Below are positions 26,945 to 35,611 of a stretch of DNA of 64,000 nt, one piece after another. Under the pieces are notes generated by a model that saw only the letters and a list, made by a program, of their open reading frames with translations, ran no database searches and was not told the DNA's origin. Positions within the stretch are counted from its first letter, which is position 1, and the number at the start of each line of letters is the position of its first letter. The translations under genes were made by a program, and so were the position numbers. Origin of the DNA: Streptomyces sp. NBC_01439 (lineage in GTDB: Bacteria > Actinomycetota > Actinomycetes > Streptomycetales > Streptomycetaceae). Where the stretch lies: assembly GCF_036227605.1 (NCBI RefSeq), contig NZ_CP109487.1, positions 6,137,501-6,201,500 of the forward strand. The letters run 5' to 3'.

Positions 26945-28273
26945 GTGTCGATTGCCGTTCCCGCATCCTCCGCTCCTGATTCCACTCCTGCGTCTGCGCT
27001 TGAGCACGTGCCAACTTCAGCTCCGGCTCCTACTCCAGCTCCTGCTCCCGCTTCGGCTCCTGCCCCGGTTCCTCTCGAACCTGCCGCCGCAGTACGGGCC
27101 TTCGCGCGCCGGCCGCTGGCGGTGGCCCTGCTGGCCGCGGCCCTCGCCACCGCTCCGGCGGTGCCGGCGGCCGCCGACTCCGGCCCGGTGGCACCCAGGT
27201 CACCCGAGGGTGCGAGCGCCGTGCTGGACGGGCTGAAGACGTTCGGGCTGGCGGTCCTGCGGTCCGGCGACGGCTCGGTCCGGCAGATCCCGGCCGGGCT
27301 GTTCGAGATGCGGGTCGACGGCGGCGGGATGCTCCAGACGTACGGGGTCGGCGTGACGGGCAACGCCCAGCCCCAGGCCCGGTACACCGAGAGCGCCTGG
27401 AGCGGCAGCCCGCTCGCCGGCAACAAGGATGCGGGCCGGATCCGCTGGGTCCTGGAACACTCCTACCCGCAGCACAACGATCTGGCCGGGCTCGCCAAGG
27501 CGGCCGGGGCCGGGGCCCTCACGGCGCAGAGCGCGGCCGCCGGGACCCAGGTGGCGATCTGGCGGCTGGCGGACGGGGCGCAGGTCGAGGCCGCGGACCC
27601 GGCGGCCGAAAAGCTGGCCGACTATTTGCAGCGGGCCGCCGGGCAGCTGCCGGAGCCGCCGGCCTCGCTCGGGCTGGACCCGGGCGACGTATCGGGGGCG
27701 GTGGGCACCCGGCTCGGCCCGGTGACCGTACGGACCGGCGCGCCGAGCGTGTCGGTCATCCCGGACGCGGCGGCCGTCGCGATGGGGGTGCGGGTGGTGG
27801 ACGCCGAGGGGCAGCCGCTGGCCACCGCCGTCAACGGGAGCCGGCTGTACTTCGAGGTGCCCGCGGGCACCCCCGACGGGACGGCCTCGGTCGCCGTCCA
27901 GGGCACGACCAAGGTGCCGGTCGGGCGGGTCTTCACCGGCGAGCTGCCGGCCCACGCCCAGATCGTGGCCGGCTCCAGCGAGTCCGCGGCCGCCGCGAAG
28001 GCCACGGCGGTCTGGCCGCAGCCCCCGGCGACGGCGGTGGAAGCCATCTCGGGCGATGCCCCGGGGGCCGGTTCCGGCGCGGCGGCCGAGGTACTGGGCG
28101 GACGGTCCTCGGCCCTCGCGACGACCTCTCCGGACGATGAGCGGCTGGCGACCAGCGGCAGTTCGGCGGCCACCCCGGTCATCGCCTCCCTGGCGGTGGG
28201 CCTGGTGGTCCTGGGCGGCCTGGTGGTGCTGCTGCTCCGCAAGCGCCCGCTGGACGAAGAGGACACGCCCTGA
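26945..28273 (+). CDS. Thioester-domain-like surface protein lacking the thioester cysteine
   Basis: 442 aa from GTG 26945 (GAAGGGGAAG). An unusually long Pro/Ala-rich leader precedes the signal peptide (cut near AAA-DSGP, residue ~79). Residues ~85-230 match the TQxA / Cys-Gln thioester domain of Gram-positive surface proteins: the Gln is present in GTQVAIW, but the cysteine of the usual LQTYC is Gly134 (LQTYGVGV; GGG at 27344). No thioester can form. A beta-rich domain follows, then LATSG (28145-28159), a degenerate LAxTG sorting motif, a membrane helix and RKR tail. The adhesive covalent function is therefore lost or changed. Confidence 0.85.
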   Translation: MSIAVPASSAPDSTPASALEHVPTSAPAPTPAPAPASAPAPVPLEPAAAVRAFARRPLAVALLAAALATAPAVPAAADSGPVAPRSPEGASAVLDGLKTFGLAVLRSGDGSVRQIPAGLFEMRVDGGGMLQTYGVGVTGNAQPQARYTESAWSGSPLAGNKDAGRIRWVLEHSYPQHNDLAGLAKAAGAGALTAQSAAAGTQVAIWRLADGAQVEAADPAAEKLADYLQRAAGQLPEPPASLGLDPGDVSGAVGTRLGPVTVRTGAPSVSVIPDAAAVAMGVRVVDAEGQPLATAVNGSRLYFEVPAGTPDGTASVAVQGTTKVPVGRVFTGELPAHAQIVAGSSESAAAAKATAVWPQPPATAVEAISGDAPGAGSGAAAEVLGGRSSALATTSPDDERLATSGSSAATPVIASLAVGLVVLGGLVVLLLRKRPLDEEDTP

Positions 28274-28353
28274 GGCGCCGAGGGAACGGGTTCGATGGGC
28301 CGGGTGGGCGTGCGGACCGGATTCGGATCCGCCACCCGGGGTAGGGGCAGAAG

Positions 28354-29826
28354 ATGGCTGATCAAGAACTGACCTGGTCCGGCACCTTCGCCCGGTGGGA
28401 CCGTCGGGTGTTCGACGCGGTGGCCCGGCGGCACTGGCCCGGGGCCGACCGGGTGCTGCCGCGGCTCGGCCGGGCCGCGAACCACGGGGTGCTGTGGGGC
28501 GGGGCCGCCGCGGCGATCGCGGTCTTCGGGTCGGCCGGTGCCCGTAAGGCCGCCGTGCGCGGGGTCGCCTCGCTGGCGCTCGCCTCCGCCACCATCAACA
28601 CCGTCGGCAAGTGGTCCGTACGCCGGCCGCGGCCGCTGCTGGAGGGCGTGCCCCTGAACCGGCAGCTGACCACGCAGCCGCAGACCACCTCCTTCCCGTC
28701 CGGGCACTCCGCGTCGGCCTTCGCCTTCGCCACCGGGGTGGCGCTGGCCTCCCCGGGCTGGGGGGCCGTCCTGGCCCCGGTCGCCGCTTCCGTGGCGTTC
28801 TCCCGCGTCTACACCGGGGTGCACTACCCCTCCGACGTACTGGTGGGCGCCTCGCTGGGGGTGGCCGCCGGGTTCGTCGTACGCCGCCTCGCGCGCGACG
28901 CGAAGGAGGCCCGGGTCGTACCGGGCGACGAGCGGACGGCCGCCGGAGCCCCCGCGCTGCCCGACGGGGCCGGGCTCACCGTGGTGGTCAACAGCGGGTC
29001 GGGCACGGCCGCCGAGGGACTCGACGTCCTGCGCACGCGCCTGCCCGCGGCCGAGGTGATCGAGTGCGAGGGCCCGGAACTGCCCGCCACGCTCGCGAAG
29101 GCGGCCTCGCGGGCCACCGTGCTCGGGGTCTGCGGCGGCGACGGCACGATCAACGCGGCCGCCACCGCCGCACTGGGGGCCGGGGTGCCACTGGCCGTGT
29201 TCCCCGGCGGCACCCTCAACCACTTCGCGATGGACCTCGGCCTCGCCGGGGCCGAGGCGACGTGCGAGGCCGTGGCACAGGGGCACGCCGTCCGCGTCGG
29301 CGTGGGTCGCTTCTCCCCGGGGCCCGACGGCGAGAGCGGCTACTTCCTGAACAACTTCAGCATCGGCGCCTATCCGGAACTGCTGGGCCACCGACTGCGC
29401 TGGGCCCCGCGCATCGGCGGCGGCCCGGCCGCGCTGCTGGCGGCCTGGCGGGTCCTGCGCTCCCAGCGGCCCGTGCGGCTGCGGCTGGCCGGGCGGCCCC
29501 GGAGCGTATGGCTGCTCTTCGCGGGCAACGGCACCTACCACGGCACCGGCCCCACCCCCCGCCGCCGCGACAGTCTCGGCGAGGGCCTGCTGGACCTGCG
29601 GCTCGTCCACGGCGGCGGGCGCCCCGGCCCCCGGCTCCTGGCCGCCGCCTTCACGGGCCCGCTGAGCCGTTCCCCCGTCCACGTGGCCACCCGGCTGCGC
29701 AGCCTGCGCATCGCGGACATCCCCACGGGCACCCCGCTCGCCTACGACGGCGAGTACGCCGAGGCCCCGGCCGCCCTCGTCCTCGACCAGATCCCCGACG
29801 CCCTGACCGTCTACCGCCCCCGCTGA
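28354..29826 (+). CDS. PAP2 phosphatase / diacylglycerol-kinase-like fusion
   Basis: 490 aa. N-terminal PAP2 membrane phosphatase with all three motifs: KWSVRRPRP, PSGHSAS, SRVYTGVHYPSD, among about five helices (residues 1-195). C-terminal lipid-kinase-like domain (~208-490) with the nucleotide motif GGDGTIN and PGGTLNHFA, and a late Y-D-G-E motif. The predicted reactions run in opposite directions, removing and adding a phosphate on lipids at the membrane. Fused proteins of this type are frequent in streptomycetes, annotated as bifunctional but rarely tested. Confidence 0.9.
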   Translation: MADQELTWSGTFARWDRRVFDAVARRHWPGADRVLPRLGRAANHGVLWGGAAAAIAVFGSAGARKAAVRGVASLALASATINTVGKWSVRRPRPLLEGVPLNRQLTTQPQTTSFPSGHSASAFAFATGVALASPGWGAVLAPVAASVAFSRVYTGVHYPSDVLVGASLGVAAGFVVRRLARDAKEARVVPGDERTAAGAPALPDGAGLTVVVNSGSGTAAEGLDVLRTRLPAAEVIECEGPELPATLAKAASRATVLGVCGGDGTINAAATAALGAGVPLAVFPGGTLNHFAMDLGLAGAEATCEAVAQGHAVRVGVGRFSPGPDGESGYFLNNFSIGAYPELLGHRLRWAPRIGGGPAALLAAWRVLRSQRPVRLRLAGRPRSVWLLFAGNGTYHGTGPTPRRRDSLGEGLLDLRLVHGGGRPGPRLLAAAFTGPLSRSPVHVATRLRSLRIADIPTGTPLAYDGEYAEAPAALVLDQIPDALTVYRPR

Positions 29827-29873
29827 CCGGGTCGGCTGACCGCCCCGCTGAACGGGTCCGGGCGCCGCGCCGG

Positions 29874-30434
29874 TCAGGAGTCGGCCGGCCCCGGATCCAC
29901 GCCCAGGTCGGCCCGCATGATGCCGCGCATGTTCTTCCAGTGGTCCCCCAGCTGCAGCAGCTCGGCCTGTATCTCATCGAACGCCCAGCCGGGGTGCGGG
30001 TCGCCGTCCTCCAGGTGCAGGGTGCGGCTGTACGCGCCGGCCAGGGTTCTCGTCATCGCGTCCAGCTCCCGCAGTACCGCGTCCGAAGCGACCATCTGGG
30101 CCTCCGCGAAGGCCGTGTGCATGGAGTGCCGCGTCTCCTCCAGATCGGCCCGCGCCTGCGCGGTGGCCTCCCCCTTGTGGACGAGCCACAGGTACTTCAT
30201 GAGCTCGATGCGGTAGCGGCGGTAGCCGGAGTTCGCCGTGACGTAGCAGGCCCGCCGCTTCTCCACCTCCGCCATGCGCTGCTCGCGCAGCCACTGGGCG
30301 TCGGCCGCCCGCTGCTGCCGTTCGAACTGCTCCGTCTGTACGCGCGCGAGCACGCGCTGCGAGAGGATCGGTGCGAGCAGGGTGCCGGTCACGGCGACGA
30401 TCGCGCCGGCGAGCGCCAGCAGCGCGTTGTTCAC
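29874..30434 (-). CDS. Small membrane-anchored helical protein
   Basis: 186 aa from a GTG at 30434 with GGAGGT well placed. One N-terminal hydrophobic helix (ALAGAIVAVTGTLLAPIL) followed by a long charged, Gln/Glu/Arg-rich helical region likely to form a coiled coil, and a soluble C-terminus. No family recognised. Before the AICE inserted, it would have been divergent from ettA across a short shared promoter region. Confidence 0.75.
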   Translation of the reverse strand: MNNALLALAGAIVAVTGTLLAPILSQRVLARVQTEQFERQQRAADAQWLREQRMAEVEKRRACYVTANSGYRRYRIELMKYLWLVHKGEATAQARADLEETRHSMHTAFAEAQMVASDAVLRELDAMTRTLAGAYSRTLHLEDGDPHPGWAFDEIQAELLQLGDHWKNMRGIMRADLGVDPGPADS

Positions 30435-30651
30435 ATGTACCTCCGTACGGCCGACGGAGGCCGCGCCCCCGCACTCCCCACCATCCTGCCCGGCCCCGGT
30501 GCGGCGCGGAGGCCCTGATCGGGCCTCATGCCCCCGGGGCGGCCGCCTCGTGGACGGAGGTTCCGTCGGGCCGGCGAAAGTGGCCGCAGGCCGGGGGGTC
30601 GGTTCCGATCGCGGCCCGGGGCAGGGGCGGCTGACCTACCCATTCGCCCGC

Positions 30652-30685
30652 GGGTATGGACGTACGGCAAGATGGGGTGTTTCTG
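30652..30685 (+). other. attL of the integrative element
   Basis: GGGTATGGACG, 3 variable bases, GGCAAGATGGGGTGT (30666-30680), one variable base, TCTG. It is repeated in the same orientation at 51227-51260 with 30 of 34 bases identical, including a 15-bp perfect core. It lies next to the 3' end of the integrase gene, as expected for one end of an AICE. Confidence 0.8.
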
Positions 30686-30704
30686 GCGAACAGGGGCTAC
30701 TGAA

Positions 30705-30774
30705 GGGCCCCTGACCTGCGGAGGAACCGCTGACCAGGGGCCGTAGCGGGGCCGTGGGCCGTCTGTGGGCCGTC
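30705..30774 (+). repeat. attL-side integrase arm boxes
   Basis: GGGCCCCTGAC (30705-30715), an inverted relative (TGACCAGGGGCC near 30731), and a doubled GGGCCGT box at 30755-30774 (TGGGCCGTCTGTGGGCCGTC) reaching the int stop codon. Both boxes recur near attR in mirror order, as arm-type sites on either side of an attP core would. Confidence 0.6.
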
Positions 30775-32020
30775 AGGCCGCCTCAGGGGTGCCCGGAGAG
30801 GCGCCGAAGACCGCTGAAACGGCCGAGCGCGTCCGCTGCTCGCTGCTCGGCATCAGATGTGTGTAGATCCGGAGGGTGAAGCCGGGGTCGGAGTGCCCGA
30901 GGTACACACTCAGCGCCTTGATGCTCTCACCACTGTCCAGAAGTACCGACGCGTAGAAGTGCCTTAGGGCATGCATGCCGTCGTCCGGCGCCGCAGCGTA
31001 GCGCTTGCCCCGCTCCCTAGGCGGGATGACGCCGGCAGACGCGAGGGCGGCCTTCCATACGTGGTCATCGAAGTAGCTGCGCCAGATGGCATGGCCCACA
31101 GCGCTCGTGAAGACGAGCTGACGGGCCACCAGCGGCCCATCCGGAGTCTTCCAAGGCAACTTCACCTCGACCGGCGGGAAGCGCTTCATATGGGCGCTCA
31201 GGGCCGCAGCAGTCACGGGGCTCAACGGCACGTCGCGGAGCTTGCCTCGCTTCGGCGGCGCGAACACGAGCTTTCCGCCAACGCGCTTGACTTGCTGCCG
31301 GACGTAGAGCCACCCCGTCGAGGCATCGATGTTCTCTCGATCCAGTCCGAAAATCTCACCCTGCCGAAGGCCACAGCCGCCGCCGATGTCCACCGTTGCG
31401 GTGAAGCGGTCGGGCAGGCCAGCCCTTACGGCCAACACGCGCTTCTCGGACCACGGCTGAACCAGCCGCGGGTCAGGCTCCGGTGCTTTGACCGATTGGG
31501 CATGGCAAGGGTTTGACCGAATCACCCCGTCGTCTTTGGCGGCGTTGAACAGCGAGGACACAGAGTCGTAGATCGCCCGCCGGTACGTCGCGTTGGGGAG
31601 CGACGTCGTCAGGTCGCTAAGCCAGGTGCGCACGTGCTCCGGCTTGAACGACCCCATCGGGCGAGTGCCCAGATAGGGGACGGCGTGAAGGCGGATCCGC
31701 CTCTTCACCGCCTCCTGGCTGACCATGTCGGTAGTCAGTCCGCCGAGCCACTTATCGGCGTACTCGCGGAAGGTGATCCGTCCGGCCTTCGGGTCGAAGA
31801 ACTGGCCCGAGTCCATGTCGGCCTTGATCCGGGTGAGCCACTTTTCGGCCCGGCCTTTCTCCCGGTCCGGGAAGCTCTGAGACTGCTCGGTGCCGTCGGG
31901 CCCGACGTACCGCGCCCGGTAGCGCATGCCTGTGCCGTAGCGGTCGGTCTTGACCCGCCGGGTCTTGCCGTCGGGCCCGGTCTCGGTCTTGTACCAGCGG
32001 TCTTGGATGTGGCCTGCCAC
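30773..32020 (-). CDS. int: Tyrosine-type site-specific integrase
   Basis: 415 aa from a GTG at 32020 with AAAGG 6 nt upstream. N-terminal arm-binding domain, SAM-like core-binding domain (residues ~85-190) and catalytic domain with the full set: Arg in GLRQGEI, Lys in PPKRGKLRD, H-x-L-R in HALRHFYAS, His in YLGHSDPG and nucleophile Tyr in IYTHLMPSS. It should integrate and, with Xis, excise the element at the att core that overlaps the ettA promoter. It is the last gene of the long minus-strand operon. Confidence 0.95.
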   Translation of the reverse strand: MAGHIQDRWYKTETGPDGKTRRVKTDRYGTGMRYRARYVGPDGTEQSQSFPDREKGRAEKWLTRIKADMDSGQFFDPKAGRITFREYADKWLGGLTTDMVSQEAVKRRIRLHAVPYLGTRPMGSFKPEHVRTWLSDLTTSLPNATYRRAIYDSVSSLFNAAKDDGVIRSNPCHAQSVKAPEPDPRLVQPWSEKRVLAVRAGLPDRFTATVDIGGGCGLRQGEIFGLDRENIDASTGWLYVRQQVKRVGGKLVFAPPKRGKLRDVPLSPVTAAALSAHMKRFPPVEVKLPWKTPDGPLVARQLVFTSAVGHAIWRSYFDDHVWKAALASAGVIPPRERGKRYAAAPDDGMHALRHFYASVLLDSGESIKALSVYLGHSDPGFTLRIYTHLMPSSEQRTRSAVSAVFGASPGTPEAA

Positions 32021-32041
32021 GTGGGGCCTTTCTGAGATGCG

Positions 32042-32071
32042 TGAGGGCGGGCCCGGGTGGGCCCGCCCTCA
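32042..32071 (-). terminator. Perfect 13-bp-stem hairpin between xis and int
   Basis: TGAGGGCGGGCCC / GGGCCCGCCCTCA with a 4-nt loop, in the 67-bp spacer between the xis stop and int start. It may reduce int expression relative to xis. The outer part GAGGGCGG recurs in hairpins at 35563 and 37302. Confidence 0.7.
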
Positions 32072-32087
32072 GCGGTTGGGTGGTGGG

Positions 32088-32324
32088 TTACGCGGCTTGG
32101 CTGATGTCCAAGCGCTTCTGCTCGGCGATCCAGTCGTAGAGGTCGGCGGGGTCGTACCGGGTGTGCTTGCCGACGCGGAACCCGGGCGGGCCGGTCCGCT
32201 TTTTGCGCCACTGGTAGAGCGTCTCGACGGGGACATCGAGAATTTCGGCGACGTCGTCGGGGTTGAGGTATCGGTCGGGGAGTCCGCCGCGCAGGATGGC
32301 GCGGGGGTCGCTCGGGGCAGTCAT
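32088..32324 (-). CDS. xis: Excisionase, MerR-like winged HTH
   Basis: 78 aa. A small DNA-binding protein with the HTH_17 pattern: YLNPDDVAEILDVPVETLYQWRKKRTGPPGFRVGKHTRYDPADLYDWI. This is the usual excisionase of AICEs, bending attL/attR so that Int excises the element. It lies directly upstream of int and downstream of the palindromic repeat region, whose promoter activity would drive xis-int. Confidence 0.9.
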   Translation of the reverse strand: MTAPSDPRAILRGGLPDRYLNPDDVAEILDVPVETLYQWRKKRTGPPGFRVGKHTRYDPADLYDWIAEQKRLDISQAA

Positions 32325-32473
32325 GTGCTCCTCCGGCGGGATCGGCAGGGCATGTCGGGTGGGCGCGAGGCTCGCGTGCTGTCCGAGGCTGGGATTTCTG
32401 CGTCATCGCGTCATCTACCGACGGGCCATCGGGCTCCTTCAGCTCGGTCCGGGGTGCGAAAACCCCGGAAAGC

Positions 32474-32722
32474 ACTGACAGAACTGACAGAACCTCGCCA
32501 TGTGGCCTCTGACCTGCTGTTTTGGTTGGTTTGGCTCGCGTGACAAAACCTCAAAAAACTCTGACAGAACCTCGAAAACCTCGGTTCTGTCAGACCGGAC
32601 GGCTCGCCCGCGGCGAGGTTTTTGGAGTTCTGTCAGAGTTTTCGGAGGTTTTGTCAGAGCTCCGAAAGTGCTCGTTTTCGCAGGTCACAGGGCTGGTCGG
32701 GAGGTTCTGTCAGTTCTGTCAG
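32474..32722. repeat. ~250-bp imperfect palindrome with repeated CTGACAGAAC boxes; candidate replication origin
   Basis: Boxes CTGACAGAAC occur at 32475, 32484 and 32561, with a degenerate one at 32540; the reverse GTTCTGTCAG occurs at 32584, 32627, 32704 and 32713, with a degenerate one at 32648. All except the 32584 box are exactly mirror-placed about 32598/32599, and intervening AAAACCTC stretches match too. This fills most of the 413-bp gap between xis and the DUF3987 gene, and is more AT-rich than its surroundings. Origin iterons bound by the prim-pol/helicase system, or an operator array controlling xis-int, are the two readings. Confidence 0.75.
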
Positions 32723-32737
32723 TGGGTTGGGGGGTTT

Positions 32738-34279
32738 TCAGGCGGCGGGGGTGAGGCGGGGGTGGGTCTCGTAGCGGGGGGAGGGCGGCCGGCCGCCGCG
32801 TGTGGTGCGGGGTGGCGGGGGCTGCTGGCGGATCCAGCCGTGCTCTTCCAGGAGGTTCAGGGCGGGGTCGAGGTCACCCATGGCGGGGAACTCGCTGCGG
32901 GGCATCGCGCGGAACAGGTCGCGCTTGGTGAAGGTGGCGGTGCGGGTCTCGCTGAGGTGGGTCAGGACGGTGTGGGCGGCTTCCTGGGCGGGGTCGGCCT
33001 TCATGGCGTTGAAGACGTCGAGGGCGTGGGCGGTGAAGTAGTCCCCGAGGCGGGTGGCGGCGGCCATGGTTTCGGTGGCGATTGGCCGGGTCCAGGCGTC
33101 CTCGGGGTGGGCGGCGAGGTGGAGGAGCCCGGCGATGCGGGCGACGGCTCCGTCGCGCTTGCTGGCCCAGTTCACGATCGGCGCGAGGCTCCCGTCCTTG
33201 CGGAGTCGGGATTCCGTGACGCGCTGGTAGGCCAGCAGGACCGCGTCCGCCTCGGGGGTGAGGGAGAGTTCGGCGGTCTCGGTCCAGCCCGCGAGGGTCA
33301 GGGCCAGACACCCGAGCTTCTGGGCGTAGGTGCCGGCTGTTTCGGGGCTGAGGAGTTCGGGGGTGAGGTTGCGGTAGCCGACGAGGGACTGCGGTTTGGA
33401 GTAGAGGAACCGGGCGAGCAGGCCGCGGCCGTCGGCGCCCTTGATCTGCCCGATGGAGTCCAGGACGTCCGGCTGGACGGCCAGGCCCATGGTGATGGCG
33501 GGGTTCTCGATGTACTGGGGATCACGGGCCTGCCGGTTGACGCGGGCCATGTCACCGGCGTGGCCCTTGAGGAAGATCCCCATGTTCGGGACCCCGGAGT
33601 ACCGTCCGGCGATGATCTCGAAGATCTCGCCTTCGGGGGACAGGATCGAGATCCGCCCGTCCTGCTGGGCGAGGAGGCTGGTCAGGCTTTCGGCGGTGAT
33701 GTCGTCGGCGACGAGCTGGGGCTCGACTGGGACGACGGCCCGCTCGGCGGCCTCGGCCAGCGAGATGGCCTGGGCGGTCAGCCCGGCCAGCTTGTCGGCA
33801 TCGGCGTTGGCGGCCATCTTCTCGGCCCTCTCCGCCGCGGCCTTCGCGATCCGGGCGGAGGCTGCGGCCTCGGCCCGCTGGGGTGCGGTGAGGTCGATGA
33901 GGGCCTTCTCGGCGGCGAGGAGGGGTTTAGTCATGAGCCCGAACACGGCGCTCTTGCGGTTGCCAGGCGGCAGGGCGACGGCGGTGTAGAGGTTCACGGG
34001 CTCGCTCCACTGCCCGCGGACGTTCACGGTAACGCGTCCGCCGGCGGCGGTGCCGATCACGGCCAGCGCGAGGCACCCGGCGAGGTCGACGGGTGTCTGA
34101 GTCTCCTCCGCGACCCCGGCGGTCATGGCGGCGAGCCAGTCGGGCAGAGCGTCCACAGGGAACGCAGGGAGCTGCCCACGCGGGTTGAGGGGTACGGGCT
34201 CGTCCCACCCGGGCCCGGTGATGTCCTCCGGGGTCATCTCGTCGAACCCGGCCCACAGCTCAGGGTCGTGCGGACTCAT
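32738..34279 (-). CDS. DUF3987 / YfjI-like ATPase, replication gene of the element
   Basis: 513 aa from ATG 34279 (GAAGGGAAG). It has the actinobacterial DUF3987 pattern: PVDLAGCLALAVIGTAAGGRV, a P-loop variant PPGNRKSAVF, then a long Ala/Glu helix, an acidic Walker-B-like segment (ISILSPEGEIFEIIAGRYS) and AITMGLAVQPDVLDSI. The C-terminal ~60 residues look like a winged helix (FTKRDLFRAMPRSEF). Members lie next to prim-pol genes in integrative elements and are taken to be helicase-like. It ends beside the palindromic repeat. Confidence 0.8.
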   Translation of the reverse strand: MSPHDPELWAGFDEMTPEDITGPGWDEPVPLNPRGQLPAFPVDALPDWLAAMTAGVAEETQTPVDLAGCLALAVIGTAAGGRVTVNVRGQWSEPVNLYTAVALPPGNRKSAVFGLMTKPLLAAEKALIDLTAPQRAEAAASARIAKAAAERAEKMAANADADKLAGLTAQAISLAEAAERAVVPVEPQLVADDITAESLTSLLAQQDGRISILSPEGEIFEIIAGRYSGVPNMGIFLKGHAGDMARVNRQARDPQYIENPAITMGLAVQPDVLDSIGQIKGADGRGLLARFLYSKPQSLVGYRNLTPELLSPETAGTYAQKLGCLALTLAGWTETAELSLTPEADAVLLAYQRVTESRLRKDGSLAPIVNWASKRDGAVARIAGLLHLAAHPEDAWTRPIATETMAAATRLGDYFTAHALDVFNAMKADPAQEAAHTVLTHLSETRTATFTKRDLFRAMPRSEFPAMGDLDPALNLLEEHGWIRQQPPPPRTTRGGRPPSPRYETHPRLTPAA

Positions 34280-34587
34280 GCGGCTTCCCTTCGCTGGTCG
34301 AGGAGCGGGCAGAGGGTGCGGTGCTGTTCGTGGTCTTCGACCAGCGCGAGGGCGCGGGTGAGGCCGGCGGCGAAGATGTCGCGGCCGCAGGAGCACCAGG
34401 ACCGGACGGACGGGGTGGCGCCGTACGAGGGCGGGGCGACGATGTGGAGCCAGGCGACGGGCCGGCGTCCGTCGTCGGCGTGGGGGTCAGGGCGAACAGA
34501 TGAAGGGATGCCTTCGGCGACGACTTTCGGCGCGCCATTGCCGTCCCGAGCTGGGGTCGGTTCGGCGGGGCTGGAGTGGGTACTCAC
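34276..34587 (-). CDS. Hypothetical small protein between the replication genes
   Basis: 103 aa, coupled by ATGA overlaps to the prim-pol gene before and the DUF3987 gene after it. A disordered N-terminus leads to RSWCSCGRDIFAAGLTRALALVEDHEQHRTLCPL, whose CxC, His and Cys could bind a metal. Recurrent small proteins with this pattern occur in streptomycete elements; function unknown. Confidence 0.7.
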   Translation of the reverse strand: MSTHSSPAEPTPARDGNGAPKVVAEGIPSSVRPDPHADDGRRPVAWLHIVAPPSYGATPSVRSWCSCGRDIFAAGLTRALALVEDHEQHRTLCPLLDQRREAA

Positions 34588-35525
34588 GATGTCCTCACCA
34601 GGGCGGCGCCGAATCCGTTGGTGACGGCCCGCTCGGCGTACGCCTCGGGGACGTCGACGGACACGGCCACGTCGATGATCTGCCGGGCGAGGATCTCCAG
34701 GCCGCAGGGGCCAGGGCAGGCGGTGTGCTGGTTGGCGAGGAAGCGGGCGACGCCGTAGGCCTTGGATCCGGCGCCCTCGTCGCGGCAGGCGGTGATCCTG
34801 GCGAGCCCGCGTTCCAGGCCGGTGCGGATGAAGGTGTCGTTGTGGCGGCAGCCGGTGGCGACGGATCGGTCCCAGGTGGCGCGGGCCGGTGAGGAAGAGT
34901 CCACCTCCCCTCTCCGGGAGCGGGTGGAGGTGGACTCTTCCCTGCCGACCAGGGCGCGGACGGCGTCGGGCAGGACGGTCATGGTGCCGGTCCCGGTGTT
35001 GATCCAGCGGGCGTAGGACATCAGAGACTTGATGTCCACGCCGGGCCGGACCCCGTTGGCGGACTGCACGGCGCCCCGGTAGATCCAGTGCTCACCCCGG
35101 GTGGTTGCCACGGTCTTGGTCGCGGGCAGGTGCCGGCGGGCCCATACGACGGCTTCGGCATTGTCGAGGTCCACGACCGTGAGCCCGGCTCCGCCGGGGT
35201 GGTAGGCGACCCCTCCGGCCTGCCGCCAGGCCCGGGCCCACGCCGGGGAGGTGAGGACGGCCGGGTCGGTGGTGCCAGCGGCCCAGGCATGGCAGGGGGC
35301 CGGGCACTGGCAGGGCCCCGCGAACTTCATGTTCGGACGGTCACCGCACCGGCAGGGCCCGGCGCTCTTGCTACTGGTGCAGGCGACACAGTTCCCGACG
35401 GGGAGCTTGCTCGCGCGCAGGGGCAGGACGGGGAGCCCGATTCCGGCGAGCCAGAGCGCTGTACGCAGGTGAGTGGGTAAGGCCGGTCGGCGGGGGTCTC
35501 GCGGGAAGTCGGTGGGGTCAGTCAT
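34584..35525 (-). CDS. Bifunctional DNA primase/polymerase (prim-pol)
   Basis: 313 aa from ATG 35525 (GGAGG upstream); a longer frame to 35783 is an Arg/Pro-rich artefact. Archaeo-eukaryotic primase-type domain of the plasmid/AICE family: N-terminal Cys-rich segment (CVACTSS, CRCGDRP, CQCPAPC) that could bind zinc, catalytic DLD in LTVVDLDNAEAVVW, then RGEHWIYRG and GVDIKSLMSYARW. The C-terminal part has a further Cys pair (ACPGPCG). It should prime and extend at the element's origin, making this a RepPP-type AICE. Confidence 0.88.
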   Translation of the reverse strand: MTDPTDFPRDPRRPALPTHLRTALWLAGIGLPVLPLRASKLPVGNCVACTSSKSAGPCRCGDRPNMKFAGPCQCPAPCHAWAAGTTDPAVLTSPAWARAWRQAGGVAYHPGGAGLTVVDLDNAEAVVWARRHLPATKTVATTRGEHWIYRGAVQSANGVRPGVDIKSLMSYARWINTGTGTMTVLPDAVRALVGREESTSTRSRRGEVDSSSPARATWDRSVATGCRHNDTFIRTGLERGLARITACRDEGAGSKAYGVARFLANQHTACPGPCGLEILARQIIDVAVSVDVPEAYAERAVTNGFGAALVRTS

Positions 35526-35562
35526 GCTGGTGTCCTCCACAGGTCTGTTGAGGGTTGTGGAC

Positions 35563-35604
35563 GAGGGCGGCCTCGCTTCATTGGCGTGAGAGGGGGCCGC
35601 CCTC
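35563..35604 (-). terminator. Hairpin with GAGGGCGGCC stem
   Basis: GAGGGCGGCC and GGCCGCCCTC are perfect 10-bp arms around a 22-nt loop, between the 219-aa gene and the prim-pol gene. Same stem as the hairpin at 37302-37340. Confidence 0.65.
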
Positions 35605-35611
35605 GGCGTAG

